A stretch of 27,731 nucleotides of DNA, from assembly GCA_015486815.1 (NCBI GenBank), contig WFQY01000529.1, forward strand, positions 1-27,731, written 5' to 3'. The position numbers and the translations under genes were made by a program. Shown here in pieces: positions 16,847-24,682 of this stretch. Origin of the DNA: Phycisphaerae bacterium (GTDB lineage: Bacteria > Planctomycetota > Phycisphaerae > JAAYCJ01). The notes below the pieces were generated by a model. That model did not search any database, was not told the DNA's origin, and saw nothing but the letters and a program-made list of their open reading frames with translations. The number at the start of each line of letters is the position of its first letter. Position 1 is the first letter of the stretch.

Positions 16847-17618
16847 TATTGCTCCAGTTCTCGATACTCTCTTTCATATCCGGAGCAAGCTGATCTACAA
16901 TTTTCTCTATCTGCGTCGAAATCTGCGTATCTATATTTCCCGAGTTCGTAGCTATCACGCAGCCGCCAGGCTCGACCGTATCATCACTATGAATATTTAT
17001 ATGAGTCAAACCGGTCAACTTCTCCGCCTGCGACGGTGCGAGCAGATTAAGCCTCTCTATATCCTGCGGATTCATCCTCACCACAACCGAAGATTTATCC
17101 GCTATAAGCTCAATAGCTGATTTGAGATTTTCCATCGCTATATTCGAATCTATTTGCACCTGCTTATGGATAATCTTCGAAGCGATTGCGATAGCAAGAG
17201 CTATAAGCTGCTGATGAGCCTCCGCAAGCAAATATTCCCTTTCGCCTTGAAATGTATCTATCAGCACATTCAAATTCTGTAGCAGTGTACTACTCTGTCG
17301 TGCAAATTCTTCGCGTGCCTGCTGAAGTGCCTGCTTTCTACCTTCTTCACTCCCAGCGTTTAATCCCTCTTTATAACCTTGTTCGAATCCCTGTTTTTGA
17401 GCTTGTTCTTTTAACCGCTCAGCTTCGATTATCGCTTGCTGTTTAATCGTCTCCGCCTGCCTTCTGGCATCGTCAAGCTCATCGCACGCACGCTTGATTA
17501 TCTCCGAAGCCTCCGCGCGTATGTCAGCGAGATTAAATCGACAGGACTTTGCCTGCTGAGCGGTAATCACATTTCCCTTCAAAATTTCTCCCAACTTCGA
17601 AACCCTTCCGTTAAACAA
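16821..17618 (-). CDS. fliH: Flagellar export regulator FliH
   Basis: 265 residues. FliH anchors and restrains FliI at the C-ring. A helical N-terminal half contains the A/Q/E-rich coiled coil and the glycine-spaced stretch EQAQKQGFEQGYKEGLNAGSEEGRKQA. The C-terminal domain has AHQQLIALAIAIASKIIHKQ, RMNPQDIERLN and VEPGGCVIATNSGNIDTQISTQIEKI, a strong FliH/V-ATPase-E signature. The start codon is TTG, overlapping the fliG stop by 8 bp; GGAG 6 bp upstream supports it, and no ATG is available nearby. Confidence 0.92.
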   Translation of the reverse strand: MFNGRVSKLGEILKGNVITAQQAKSCRFNLADIRAEASEIIKRACDELDDARRQAETIKQQAIIEAERLKEQAQKQGFEQGYKEGLNAGSEEGRKQALQQAREEFARQSSTLLQNLNVLIDTFQGEREYLLAEAHQQLIALAIAIASKIIHKQVQIDSNIAMENLKSAIELIADKSSVVVRMNPQDIERLNLLAPSQAEKLTGLTHINIHSDDTVEPGGCVIATNSGNIDTQISTQIEKIVDQLAPDMKESIENWSNNESEVQVG

Positions 17619-18639
17619 CTATATCTCCGGTACCTCCCCTGCCGGCTATTACTATCTCACCGGCATCATCGAGACGCCTGACTATATCGACTATCTTCTG
17701 CTGAGCCATTTCGACATCAGAAAGTTTTACAGGCCCCATAAATTCCATCTCGTCCTTAATCATAGCAGCTGCCCGCTCAGACATATTTCTGAATATCTTC
17801 TCTTTTAGTTCGTCGGACGCTGTCTTGAGTGCAAGTGCAAGGTCAGCATTGTCAACCTCTTTGAGAACCGTTTGAATTCCTCTGTCGTCAACAAGATTTA
17901 TATCCTCGAAGACAAACATAAGCTTGCGGATTTCCTCGACGAGTTCCGGATCGCTTTCCTCGAGTTGTTCGAGTATTGCCTTTTCCGTCGCCCTGTCCGC
18001 AAGATTCAAAATCTCCGCTACCGTTTCAACTCCGCCAGCCTTTTCAAATGTCTGCGAAACAATATCGGAAAGCCTACTTTCAAGACCCTTTTCCACCTCA
18101 CGAATAACTTCCGGATTAGTATGTTCCATCCTCGCTATTCGCATAACCACTTCAAGCTGTTTGTCCTGATTGAGTCCTGCGAGTATCTCGCTGGCTTTAT
18201 CCGGATGAAGGTGCGATAGTATCAATGCTATCGTCTGAGGATGCTCATCCTGAATAAATGTAAGCAGATTATCGCTTTCCGCCTTTTGCAAAAATGAAAA
18301 CGGCGTAGCATTTACCGTCTGCTCTATCTGCTCCATAATATGTTCCGCTTCTTCTTTAGGAAGCGACTTTTCCAATAATTTTTTAGCAAGTAAAAGCCCT
18401 CCCTGCTCCGCATACGACTGAGCAAGTGCGAGATTATAAAATTCCTCGACAACTTTGTTGGAAACTTCCATCGAAACATTTTCGAGAGACGCAATTTCTT
18501 TGGTAACTTCCTCGACAGAGTCGCGGTCAAGCCTCTTGAGTATCTCAGCAGCTGCCTCCTCGGGCAGACTCAACAACAAAATAGCTGCTTTTCTTACACC
18601 CGTAATCTCTTTACCACTTTCTTTCATTACTGCTGGCAT
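17611..18639 (-). CDS. fliG: Flagellar motor switch protein FliG
   Basis: 342 residues, the usual length. FliG forms the torque-generating ring on FliF and touches the stators. The N-terminal domain includes GVRKAAILLLSLPEEAAAEILKRL. The EHPQTIA motif is at residues 132-138, and the C-terminal domain has FEDINLVDDRGIQTVLKEVDNADLALALKTASDELKEKIFRNMSERAA, with the charged helix that meets MotA. A second ATG four codons in is an alternative start. It follows fliF by 20 bp and overlaps fliH. Confidence 0.97.
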   Translation of the reverse strand: MPAVMKESGKEITGVRKAAILLLSLPEEAAAEILKRLDRDSVEEVTKEIASLENVSMEVSNKVVEEFYNLALAQSYAEQGGLLLAKKLLEKSLPKEEAEHIMEQIEQTVNATPFSFLQKAESDNLLTFIQDEHPQTIALILSHLHPDKASEILAGLNQDKQLEVVMRIARMEHTNPEVIREVEKGLESRLSDIVSQTFEKAGGVETVAEILNLADRATEKAILEQLEESDPELVEEIRKLMFVFEDINLVDDRGIQTVLKEVDNADLALALKTASDELKEKIFRNMSERAAAMIKDEMEFMGPVKLSDVEMAQQKIVDIVRRLDDAGEIVIAGRGGTGDIVV

Positions 18640-18659
18640 AATTTTCTCGCTCTATATTC

Positions 18660-20297
18660 CTATTTATCCTTTTTTATCCACTGTTTAATAAGGTTAGCTG
18701 ACGCAGCAGGATCCTCCTTGACCAATGTCGAAACCTGCTCTGCCATCTTCTTGTTTCGTACCGTATCTTCATCCACCTCGATTGCCTGAAGGAAGCCATC
18801 GGTTGTTTCCGCTTCCCCTATAGGACCTTCATCCGCATCAAGCATAGGGGGCGGCTCCTTACTGCCCGAAGTTCGTTCAACATCAGGCACGGAAACATTA
18901 GCGGTGGTCGCTTTCTTCAATATCATCAACACCATAAGCAACGAACTGAACACTAAAACAACCAAACCAAGCGGTTTGGCATATTGTGCAAATCCGCTTA
19001 TCGAAGATGTGCTTGCAGTATCAGCTATCGCAGTTGTGCCCGCTAAATGTCCCGTATCATAAAACCAACTGACTTCCACATCCTTCGGATCGTTTGTATT
19101 TATTATAGGCATTACTTTCTTGCGAATATCTTCAATCTGAGCTGTGATAATCGGCTTAAGGTCAGCTTCTGTCGGTTTTTCCGTTTTACCTGTCTGCTGT
19201 TTGTAAATTTGCTCAAAATAACTATGAGGGATATTTACCGTCGCTCGAATAGACTTTACCGTCCCTGCAAGATTTTGCTTGACGACAGTGGTAACATCAC
19301 GCTGTCCGTTATATTCCGTATCCGATTCCGTTTTGGACGACTTATTTACATTCGGCTGAACAGTAGATACGGACAAACCGGTATTCGGTCTTACCCCCGG
19401 CTGACCGCCCGGCTGGGGTTCTTCCGAAACATCTTCTACATTATGCTCACGTGAAACGACAGGCTCGCCATACTTTTGCTGCTCTGTCTTTATCTTTTCC
19501 GTCTCAAGATCGACGAACACACCGACAAGTGCATCGGGTATTCCCAATATCTCTTTTATCTTCTCTCCGAAGTGCTTTTCATATTGTCTTCGAGTTTCCA
19601 ATACATCCGAAGCAAACAGCGAATCTTCTTTCGATACCCGATATGGAATTCCGTCCGCAACTATTCTTACGCGATCGCGTTCGAGGCGGTTTACCGCTCC
19701 GGAAACAAGGTCAGCGACAGCTTCTATTACTTTACGCGATGGTTTAACGCCAGGCTGCATCTGCAGATAGACCGCAGCTGACGGGTCGGAACTTGGGCCG
19801 CCTGATAAAAGCCGTTTACTACCCGTATTGACGATAACGTGTGCATCTCTGACACCATCCATCAACTGAATTACCTGCGCCAATCGTTGTTCGCGTGCAA
19901 GCTGCCACCGTCTTCGTCTGTCTTCAGCAGGCAGCCACATATCACTTTTTAATATAAGATTCCGCCAACCTTTCGAGAGATCACTTGGTAGTGCACTGGC
20001 GAGTTGAAGCCGAGCAAGCAAACGATTTTGATCCTGACGTCTAACCAAAATCTTTCCGTTTTCGACTTTATATTTTACATCCCACATATCGAAACGATTT
20101 TCTATATTGGCAAGCTGAGTATCGCTAAACGTCTGATCAAGCAACGGTATCATCTCAGGCTTAGCTGTCCAGACAATCGTCCAGACCGACGATATCGCAA
20201 TCAATGCGACCAGCAGGATATAAACAAGCTTTTGACTTGTGGTAAGGGACAAAAAATGTTCCTTTACCTGAACAAGTGCTTTTTTGATAAATTCCAT
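18660..20297 (-). CDS. fliF: Flagellar MS-ring protein FliF
   Basis: 545 residues, normal for FliF, which builds the MS ring in the inner membrane. The first membrane helix is at about residues 24-44 and the second at about 430-455 (LGLVVLVFSSLLMVLMIL). Between them lie the ring-building motifs (LASALPSDLSKGW, REQRLAQVIQLMDGVRDAHVIVN, AVYLQMQPG) and the FliF C-terminal region with the P/G/Q-rich hinge. The cytoplasmic end ASANLIKQWIKK is the FliG-binding peptide. A GAGG site precedes the ATG. The gene is separated from fliE by 290 bp, most of which is an apparent MITE-like insertion. Confidence 0.96.
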   Translation of the reverse strand: MEFIKKALVQVKEHFLSLTTSQKLVYILLVALIAISSVWTIVWTAKPEMIPLLDQTFSDTQLANIENRFDMWDVKYKVENGKILVRRQDQNRLLARLQLASALPSDLSKGWRNLILKSDMWLPAEDRRRRWQLAREQRLAQVIQLMDGVRDAHVIVNTGSKRLLSGGPSSDPSAAVYLQMQPGVKPSRKVIEAVADLVSGAVNRLERDRVRIVADGIPYRVSKEDSLFASDVLETRRQYEKHFGEKIKEILGIPDALVGVFVDLETEKIKTEQQKYGEPVVSREHNVEDVSEEPQPGGQPGVRPNTGLSVSTVQPNVNKSSKTESDTEYNGQRDVTTVVKQNLAGTVKSIRATVNIPHSYFEQIYKQQTGKTEKPTEADLKPIITAQIEDIRKKVMPIINTNDPKDVEVSWFYDTGHLAGTTAIADTASTSSISGFAQYAKPLGLVVLVFSSLLMVLMILKKATTANVSVPDVERTSGSKEPPPMLDADEGPIGEAETTDGFLQAIEVDEDTVRNKKMAEQVSTLVKEDPAASANLIKQWIKKDK

Positions 20298-20437
20298 ATC
20301 TGCCTACCTCACATCTTGCCAATTTTTTAACGACCAAACTCACTGCCGACCATCATAGGCGTATTACTCAAACTGACCGATTTTAAATACTGTCTTTGCG
20401 TAACTCTTTATTTGCCAATAATTATGCACAAACTGCC

Positions 20438-20457
20438 ATTCCCGCGAAAGCGGGAAT
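20438..20457. repeat. dRS3-like 20-bp palindrome in the MITE
   Basis: ATTCCCGC GAAA GCGGGAAT: an 8-bp perfect stem with a 4-nt loop. It fits the ATTCCC-N8-GGGAAT pattern known as dRS3 in Neisseria; similar palindromes occur in many unrelated genomes. It overlaps a second inverted repeat, GGAATCCAT (20453-20461) with ATGGATTCC (20477-20485). Confidence 0.75.
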
Positions 20458-20511
20458 CCATATTCTCACCGACCAAATGGATTCCGCATCTCCGCTACGC
20501 TACGTGCGGTT

Positions 20512-20529
20512 CCGAAGGAATGCCTTCGG
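20512..20529. repeat. 7-bp stem hairpin in the MITE
   Basis: CCGAAGG AATG CCTTCGG, a perfect 7-bp stem with a 4-nt loop, near the fliE-side end of the element. No T-run follows on either strand. In RNA it could stabilise or attenuate the transcript between fliE and fliF. Confidence 0.6.
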
Positions 20530-20586
20530 CAAATGACGCGGTAGAAACAAATAATTTTATGTCAAATCGGTCAGTTTGAGTTATTA

Positions 20587-20901
20587 TTACATCCGCATAT
20601 TGCGAATTTCCGTATATGCACTTATAAGCTGATTTCGTATCTGCATCATCAGCGAAAATGCAATATCCGCCTTCTTAACAGCAGAAAAAACCTCCGCAAC
20701 ATTATCCGTCTGACCCGTAGCCAATTTCTCCGTAGCGTTTTGCGCTTCCTGCTGCAATTTGTTTACCTGCTCGAGACTATCCATCAAGAGCCTCTTAAAA
20801 TCCTTTCCACCGGATTTATCCACCGGGCTCTTTTCGCCTATGCCACCACCGACAGCTTTGTTTATTCCACCGGTCGTCAAAGAATTTAATTTATCTACCA
20901 T
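20587..20901 (-). CDS. fliE: Flagellar hook-basal body protein FliE
   Basis: About 104 residues, normal for FliE, which joins the MS ring to the rod and is the first exported rod component. The C-terminal half has the family pattern: DFKRLLMDSLEQVNKLQQEAQNATEKLATGQ, then VFSAVKKADIAFSLMMQIRNQLISAYTEIRNMRM. There are two close ATGs. The one at 20907 has GGAG only 2 bp away; the one at 20901 has the same GGAG 8 bp away and is preferred. It follows flgC. Its stop lies 5 bp from the end of the inserted element. Confidence 0.93.
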   Translation of the reverse strand: MVDKLNSLTTGGINKAVGGGIGEKSPVDKSGGKDFKRLLMDSLEQVNKLQQEAQNATEKLATGQTDNVAEVFSAVKKADIAFSLMMQIRNQLISAYTEIRNMRM

Positions 20902-20936
20902 CTTCATTACTCCAAAAGAAGCAATTACCTAACAAT

Positions 20937-20952
20937 CTCACTCCACTCACTC
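20937..20952. repeat. Short direct repeat after flgC stop
   Basis: CTCACTC occurs at 20937-20943 and again at 20946-20952 in the 47-bp flgC-fliE gap, three bases from the flgC stop codon. Confidence 0.45.
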
Positions 20953-20954
20953 AA

Positions 20955-21368
20955 CTATCCCAAAATCCTCAAAGCACTCGTTATCATCGATTTGCTCAAA
21001 TCGTAAGAAGCAAGATTCGCTTCATACGCACGAACAGCTTCTATCGCATCTACCTGTTCCAACGCAAGGTCGATATTCGGATATCGAACATATCCCTTAT
21101 AAGGACCTGACTTTATCGCATCTTTATGTCCCGGATCATATCGCAGCTTAAAATCCGACATATCCTTTTTAATAGCAGCTACCTTTACGCCACTTTGAGC
21201 ATCTCCCGCACCGCCCTGTTGAAAAACCACAAAACGTCTGCGATACGGAATAGGCCTGCCCTTATCGTCTTCGGTAACGTCCACCATCGCTATATTGCCA
21301 GCGATAACGTCCATCCGTGTCCGCTGAGCAATAAGACCCGACTTACTTATATCGAGTGATGCAAACAT
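20955..21368 (-). CDS. flgC: Flagellar basal-body rod protein FlgC
   Basis: 137 residues, the usual size for FlgC, a proximal rod subunit. The N-terminal motif is FASLDISKSGLIAQRTRMDVIAGNIAMVDVT, a variant of the common SG..AQ..R.....NIAN pattern. RPIPYRRRFVVFQ and VRYPNIDLALEQVDAIEAVRAYEANLASYDLSKSMITSALRI complete the family features. It begins 8 bp after flgB and precedes fliE, as in nearly all flagellar clusters. Confidence 0.95.
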   Translation of the reverse strand: MFASLDISKSGLIAQRTRMDVIAGNIAMVDVTEDDKGRPIPYRRRFVVFQQGGAGDAQSGVKVAAIKKDMSDFKLRYDPGHKDAIKSGPYKGYVRYPNIDLALEQVDAIEAVRAYEANLASYDLSKSMITSALRILG

Positions 21369-21376
21369 AACTTATC

Positions 21377-21763
21377 TTAAATCCTCAAAGCAATTGCTCG
21401 TTCCAACAATGCATATCTGCTACGAAGCAATTCCACCGAAACATTATGCAAAAGTGTATTTTCCGTAGCATTTGTTATCTGTTTTTCTATGCTACGATTG
21501 TTCTTATCGTGAAAAACCAGATACTGATCGTAATCAACCTTAGCATTGACCTTCTCAGGCTCCGCATTGCCTCTGTCGCGATTTTCAATTTCACGTTTGA
21601 GATTTTCGCGAAACTTCGCTACATCGAGGTCGCGCATCTTATATCCCGGCGTATCGATATTTGCGATATTATTCGCAAGTATCTTTTGGCGATTTTCGGT
21701 AAAGCTTATAACCTTATCGAGTACGCCTATCGAGCTATTCCCAAACATTCCGTCAAGCCACAT
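21377..21763 (-). CDS. flgB: Flagellar basal-body rod protein FlgB
   Basis: 128 residues from the chosen start. FlgB is the first rod subunit. The family motif is ENRQKILANNIANIDTPGYKMRDLDV near the N-terminus, with LHNVSVELLRSRYALLERAIALRI at the C-terminus. The frame stays open to an ATG at 21808, but that codon lies upstream of the transcription start predicted from the sigma-54 promoter. The ATG at 21763 has AGGGAG 6 bp upstream and gives a normal FlgB N-terminus (MWLDGMFGNSS), so it is preferred; an ATG at 21748 is also possible. First gene of the large structural operon. Confidence 0.93.
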   Translation of the reverse strand: MWLDGMFGNSSIGVLDKVISFTENRQKILANNIANIDTPGYKMRDLDVAKFRENLKREIENRDRGNAEPEKVNAKVDYDQYLVFHDKNNRSIEKQITNATENTLLHNVSVELLRSRYALLERAIALRI

Positions 21764-21814
21764 TTCAGGCTCCCTAATCAAACCTACATACAGACACTGA
21801 CCTACCAAAACAAA

Positions 21815-21830
21815 TGCAAATCACGTGCCA
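21815..21830 (-). promoter_or_regulatory. Sigma-54 (-24/-12) promoter of flgB operon
   Basis: The minus strand reads TGGCACGTGATTTGCA, an exact match to the sigma-54 consensus TGGCACG-N4-TTGCA. Predicted transcription start is about 21804, giving a leader of about 40 nt to the flgB ATG at 21763. The gene immediately upstream encodes a sigma-54 activator, which supports this strongly. Confidence 0.88.
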
Positions 21831-21883
21831 CAATTCAACACACTGTAATAAAAGCACTTACAAAACTCAAACGACTGCTTTTG

Positions 21884-21919
21884 TCGCATAAATTGCGCAC
21901 CTGTGCGCATAAATTGCGC
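21884..21919. promoter_or_regulatory. Tandem dyads upstream of sigma-54 promoter
   Basis: The 13-mer GCATAAATTGCGC occurs at 21886-21898 and 21907-21919, offset by exactly 21 bp (two helical turns). Each copy sits in a dyad GCGCA-TAAAT-TGCGC (one mismatch in the promoter-proximal copy), and between them lies another perfect dyad, GCGCAC-CT-GTGCGC. The block is about 80-115 bp upstream of the predicted start site, the normal place for sigma-54 enhancer-binding proteins. It begins at the stop codon of the activator gene. Binding is inferred from placement and symmetry only. Confidence 0.6.
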
Positions 21920-23283
21920 TACGAAGCCATAAGCGTTACTCCCTCCTCCTGCCAACGTTTAAGCTTCAATCCCAAAGTCCGCAACCCTATGCCCAATGCT
22001 TGAGCGGTCTTGGCACGATGACCGTTGTACTGCTGAAGCGTTTTCAATATCAATTCCCGCTCCATATCTTCCATAAGATGACCGTGCCTGGCTTTAAGCA
22101 TTCCCTCCGTTTGCGAATTCGTCAGCCAAGACCTTATCATCTCAGCTGTTATTTCCTGACCGCCCGAAAGTACCCACGCTCGCTCGATAAGATTCTCAAG
22201 CTCACGGACATTTCCGGGCCAATTGTATTCCGTAAGACATTTGACGACCGCTTTGTTGAGTTTGCACGGTTCACGGCCTTCGCGTTGTGCTATTCGTTTG
22301 AGAAAATAGTCCGCAAGCAAGGGAATATCCTCACGCCTTTCGCGAAGCGGAGAAATATAAATCGGCAGGACGCTGAGACGATAATATAAATCTTCTCTGA
22401 ACTTACCTTCGCTTACCCACTGCTGGAGATTCCTATTCGTTGTAGCTATCACTCTGACGTCAATCTGTCTGGTAACACTACTTCCTACGCGTTCAAATTC
22501 CTTTTCCTGCAAGACGCGTAGTAGCTTGGCTTGGAGGGTCAGGGGTATCTCGGAAATTTCATCGAGCAACAGCGTCCCACCGTCGGCGAGCTCGAATCTA
22601 CCTTTACGCAATTTATCCGCACCTGTAAATGCACCTTTTTCGTGCCCGAACAATTCGCTTTCGAGTAAATTCTCGGACAACGCAGCACAATTAAGGCACA
22701 GCATAGGTCTGTCCGCACGATTGGATTGACGATGAATTGCACGAGCTATCAACTCCTTTCCCGTTCCGCTTTCTCCTTCTATAAGCACTGTCGAATCGCT
22801 CGGTGCAATTCTCGATATCTGTTCTCTAAGCTGACGAATAATAAGTGATTCTCCGACGAGCTTACGAGAATTATTTATATCGTTAGCTGTCCGTTTCAAT
22901 GCCTCATTCTCACGCCTAAGACTACTTGCTTGCAATGCACGAGAGACCAAAAGCTCTATTTCATCCGCTTCGAACGGCTTTTGTATATAATCGTACGCTC
23001 CGAGCTTCATCGCTTCCACCGCAGATGAAACACTGCCAAATGCAGTCATCACTATCACGGGCATATCCAAGCCCGCTCTGCGAAGCTCACGAAGAAGTTC
23101 GACACCATCCATTCCCGGCATCTTCAAATCAGTAATAACAAGATCGAATGAATTTTTCTTTATCGAATCGAGAGCAACCTCGGCACCAGCATAGCTAAAC
23201 ACAGTATAGCCGGCACGCGAAAGCGTACACGAAAGAGAATCTCTCAATAATTCCTGATCATCAACGACTGCTATTCTGGTCAT
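21919..23283 (-). CDS. Sigma-54-dependent response regulator (FlrC/FleR type)
   Basis: 454-residue NtrC-family activator. The receiver domain (1-118) has acidic D8/D9, phosphoacceptor D52 in ITDLKMPG, T80 and K102. The AAA+ domain has Walker A GESGTGKE at 170-177, the sigma-54 contact loop GAFTGA at 217-222 and Walker B GGTLLLDE at 235-242. A Fis-type helix-turn-helix follows at about 415-450 (YNGHRAKTAQALGIGLRTLGLKLKRW). All residues needed for phosphorylation, ATP hydrolysis and sigma-54 contact are present. AGGAG precedes the ATG, and the gene overlaps the kinase gene by 23 bp. It lies just upstream of the flgB sigma-54 promoter and likely activates it. Confidence 0.94.
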   Translation of the reverse strand: MTRIAVVDDQELLRDSLSCTLSRAGYTVFSYAGAEVALDSIKKNSFDLVITDLKMPGMDGVELLRELRRAGLDMPVIVMTAFGSVSSAVEAMKLGAYDYIQKPFEADEIELLVSRALQASSLRRENEALKRTANDINNSRKLVGESLIIRQLREQISRIAPSDSTVLIEGESGTGKELIARAIHRQSNRADRPMLCLNCAALSENLLESELFGHEKGAFTGADKLRKGRFELADGGTLLLDEISEIPLTLQAKLLRVLQEKEFERVGSSVTRQIDVRVIATTNRNLQQWVSEGKFREDLYYRLSVLPIYISPLRERREDIPLLADYFLKRIAQREGREPCKLNKAVVKCLTEYNWPGNVRELENLIERAWVLSGGQEITAEMIRSWLTNSQTEGMLKARHGHLMEDMERELILKTLQQYNGHRAKTAQALGIGLRTLGLKLKRWQEEGVTLMAS

Positions 23284-24139
23284 CAGCCATACTCCTGTCC
23301 GAAAATACCTTTTGCTTTAAGGGCAATCTTATGGTGAATAATGCTCCGCTTGTCAGTTCCGATTTTCCGCAGGTTATCGAGCCGTTATGTGCCTCGATAA
23401 TTCGATGCACAATCGACAATCCAAGTCCGGTACCGGTATCTTTTGTCGTAAAGAACGGATTGAAAATTCTATCTGCCACCTCATCCGGAATACCAACACC
23501 ACTGTCGGAAATCTGTGTGATAACAAAATTATTTTTACGCTCCATATCGATAAGCACCTGTCCCTCGACGCCACTTGCTTCAATTGCATTGCGGATAACA
23601 TTCAAAAACGCTCGCTGAAGCATCGCACCGTCGCAAACAATTTTCACATTCATCGGCGTATGCACTGAAACCTGCGTTTTATTCTGCTCTATCATCGGTG
23701 TAAGCAATTCGACAGCGGAATTCAGTATTCGCACAACATCATCGGATTTGAATTTCGGTTTTACCGTATGTGTCAGTGCAAGAACATCGCTTACTATCCT
23801 ATCCAAATCCTTTACGCCACTGGCAATTTTGTCCGCTATTCGCTGAAGTTCAGGCTGATTTTCCAAATCGCGTCTGAGCAGATTAGCATAAAGCTGAATT
23901 CCGCCGAGCGGATTCCGTATCTCATGTGCCAAGCCAGCTGCCATCTCTCCGAGAGCAGCCAATCGTTTTCTTCTTTCAAGCTGACGATTTTTATTTTCAA
24001 GTTCCCTGCGAAGACGTCTTACCTCACGCTGAAGCGCATTATGACTCTCTTGCAACCGTTCGGTCGCCTGATTATATCCTGCGATAATATTCGCAAGGTC
24101 TTCTTCCGTAAGATTCAATTTTTCCATCGTTTGAGCCAT
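23261..24139 (-). CDS. Cytoplasmic sensor histidine kinase (FlrB/NtrB-like)
   Basis: About 292 residues. The N-terminal 60 residues form a coiled coil with no membrane helix. The H-box is LAHEIRNPLGGIQLYANLL with the histidine at about residue 72, followed by the N-box NVIRNAIEAS, G1 ISDSGVGIP, F-box FFTTK and G2 GTGLGLSIVHRII. It lacks a recognisable PAS or other sensor domain, like FlrB/FleS-type kinases that respond to flagellar assembly state. A TTG at 24148 overlapping the previous stop is possible, but the ATG at 24139 has AGG at a normal distance. It phosphorylates, by inference, the adjacent sigma-54 regulator. Confidence 0.92.
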   Translation of the reverse strand: MAQTMEKLNLTEEDLANIIAGYNQATERLQESHNALQREVRRLRRELENKNRQLERRKRLAALGEMAAGLAHEIRNPLGGIQLYANLLRRDLENQPELQRIADKIASGVKDLDRIVSDVLALTHTVKPKFKSDDVVRILNSAVELLTPMIEQNKTQVSVHTPMNVKIVCDGAMLQRAFLNVIRNAIEASGVEGQVLIDMERKNNFVITQISDSGVGIPDEVADRIFNPFFTTKDTGTGLGLSIVHRIIEAHNGSITCGKSELTSGALFTIRLPLKQKVFSDRSMADDQNSSR

Positions 24140-24144
24140 AGCAA

Positions 24145-24618
24145 TCAACCTGTAAACTGAAAGTTGTTTCCCGAACTGTTTCTGTTTGTCTGATTTTTGG
24201 CATAACTATTCATTACCGACTTTACCTTCTGAGCGCTGTCTATCTGTTGATGTACCTGCCGCTTAGCAGCTGACAGTTTTTCGCTGTCCTGTTTGTCATC
24301 TTCGAGTATCTCATCAAGCATCTGCTGAAGCTCAGCTAAGAGGCTTTGAATTGACTGCTTAAGCTGGGTTGGTATAAGCTCTTTCAATTCCTGCCATTCC
24401 TTACGGTAAGGCTCTGACTGCTTATGAATTTTGGCAATAGCATCAACGATTTTCTGTCGCTGACCCAAAATTCTTATAAGTTCCTCTGGCTGATCCGCTT
24501 CTATCAATGCCCGCTGTTGTTTGGAAAGCCTACGAAGCTCGAGATAATACTGACGCTGACGTTTGAGTAAATCAAACAGTTCCGTACCCGTTTTTGTTGC
24601 ATCCTGCATTTTAATCAC
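24145..24618 (-). CDS. FlgN-like flagellar chaperone
   Basis: 157 residues, nearly all helical and charged, with the FlgN-family pattern: an N-terminal LLKRQRQYYLELRRLSKQQRALIEADQPEELIRILGQRQKIVDAI, then long helices. FlgN binds the hook-filament junction proteins FlgK and FlgL, which are not in this window. The start is GTG at 24618, supported by GGGAG 6 bp upstream; an ATG three codons in lies too far from that site. The tail is asparagine/serine-rich. FlgN sequences are poorly conserved, so a different helical export chaperone cannot be excluded. Confidence 0.7.
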   Translation of the reverse strand: MIKMQDATKTGTELFDLLKRQRQYYLELRRLSKQQRALIEADQPEELIRILGQRQKIVDAIAKIHKQSEPYRKEWQELKELIPTQLKQSIQSLLAELQQMLDEILEDDKQDSEKLSAAKRQVHQQIDSAQKVKSVMNSYAKNQTNRNSSGNNFQFTG

Positions 24619-24682
24619 TGTTTTCTCCCAAAACAGAATTTCTATTTTCTTTCGTCTCTTCTATTCTTCTCTTCTGTTCTTC

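Larger units (their letters stand above)
20366..20581. mobile_element. MITE-like element between fliE and fliF
   Basis: The 18-bp ends ACTCAAACTGACCGATTT (20366-20383) and their exact reverse complement (20564-20581) bound a 216-bp segment. It is flanked on both sides by TATT, a possible 4-bp target duplication. The interior has no convincing ORF but is rich in inverted repeats: ATTCCCGC/GCGGGAAT, GGAATCCAT/ATGGATTCC and CCGAAGG/CCTTCGG. Size, perfect terminal repeats, flanking duplication and lack of coding fit a non-autonomous transposable element. The right end lies 5 bp from the fliE stop. The parent transposase family cannot be told from this window. Confidence 0.65.

Noticed and set aside
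20298..20365. Separate promoter for fliF between the MITE-like element and fliF
   Set aside because: The minus strand has TGG and TTGGCA stretches, but the GG-to-GC spacing is wrong for sigma-54 and no good -35/-10 pair was seen.
20438..20457. dRS3-like palindrome as a phage attachment site or an intrinsic terminator
   Set aside because: No integrase or phage gene is near, and no T-run follows the stem on the transcribed strand; it is better explained as part of the MITE-like element.
21764..21808. Longer flgB reading frame starting at the ATG at 21808
   Set aside because: That ATG is upstream of the transcription start predicted from the sigma-54 promoter, adds 15 residues unlike FlgB, and lacks a good ribosome site, whereas the ATG at 21763 has AGGGAG at the right distance.
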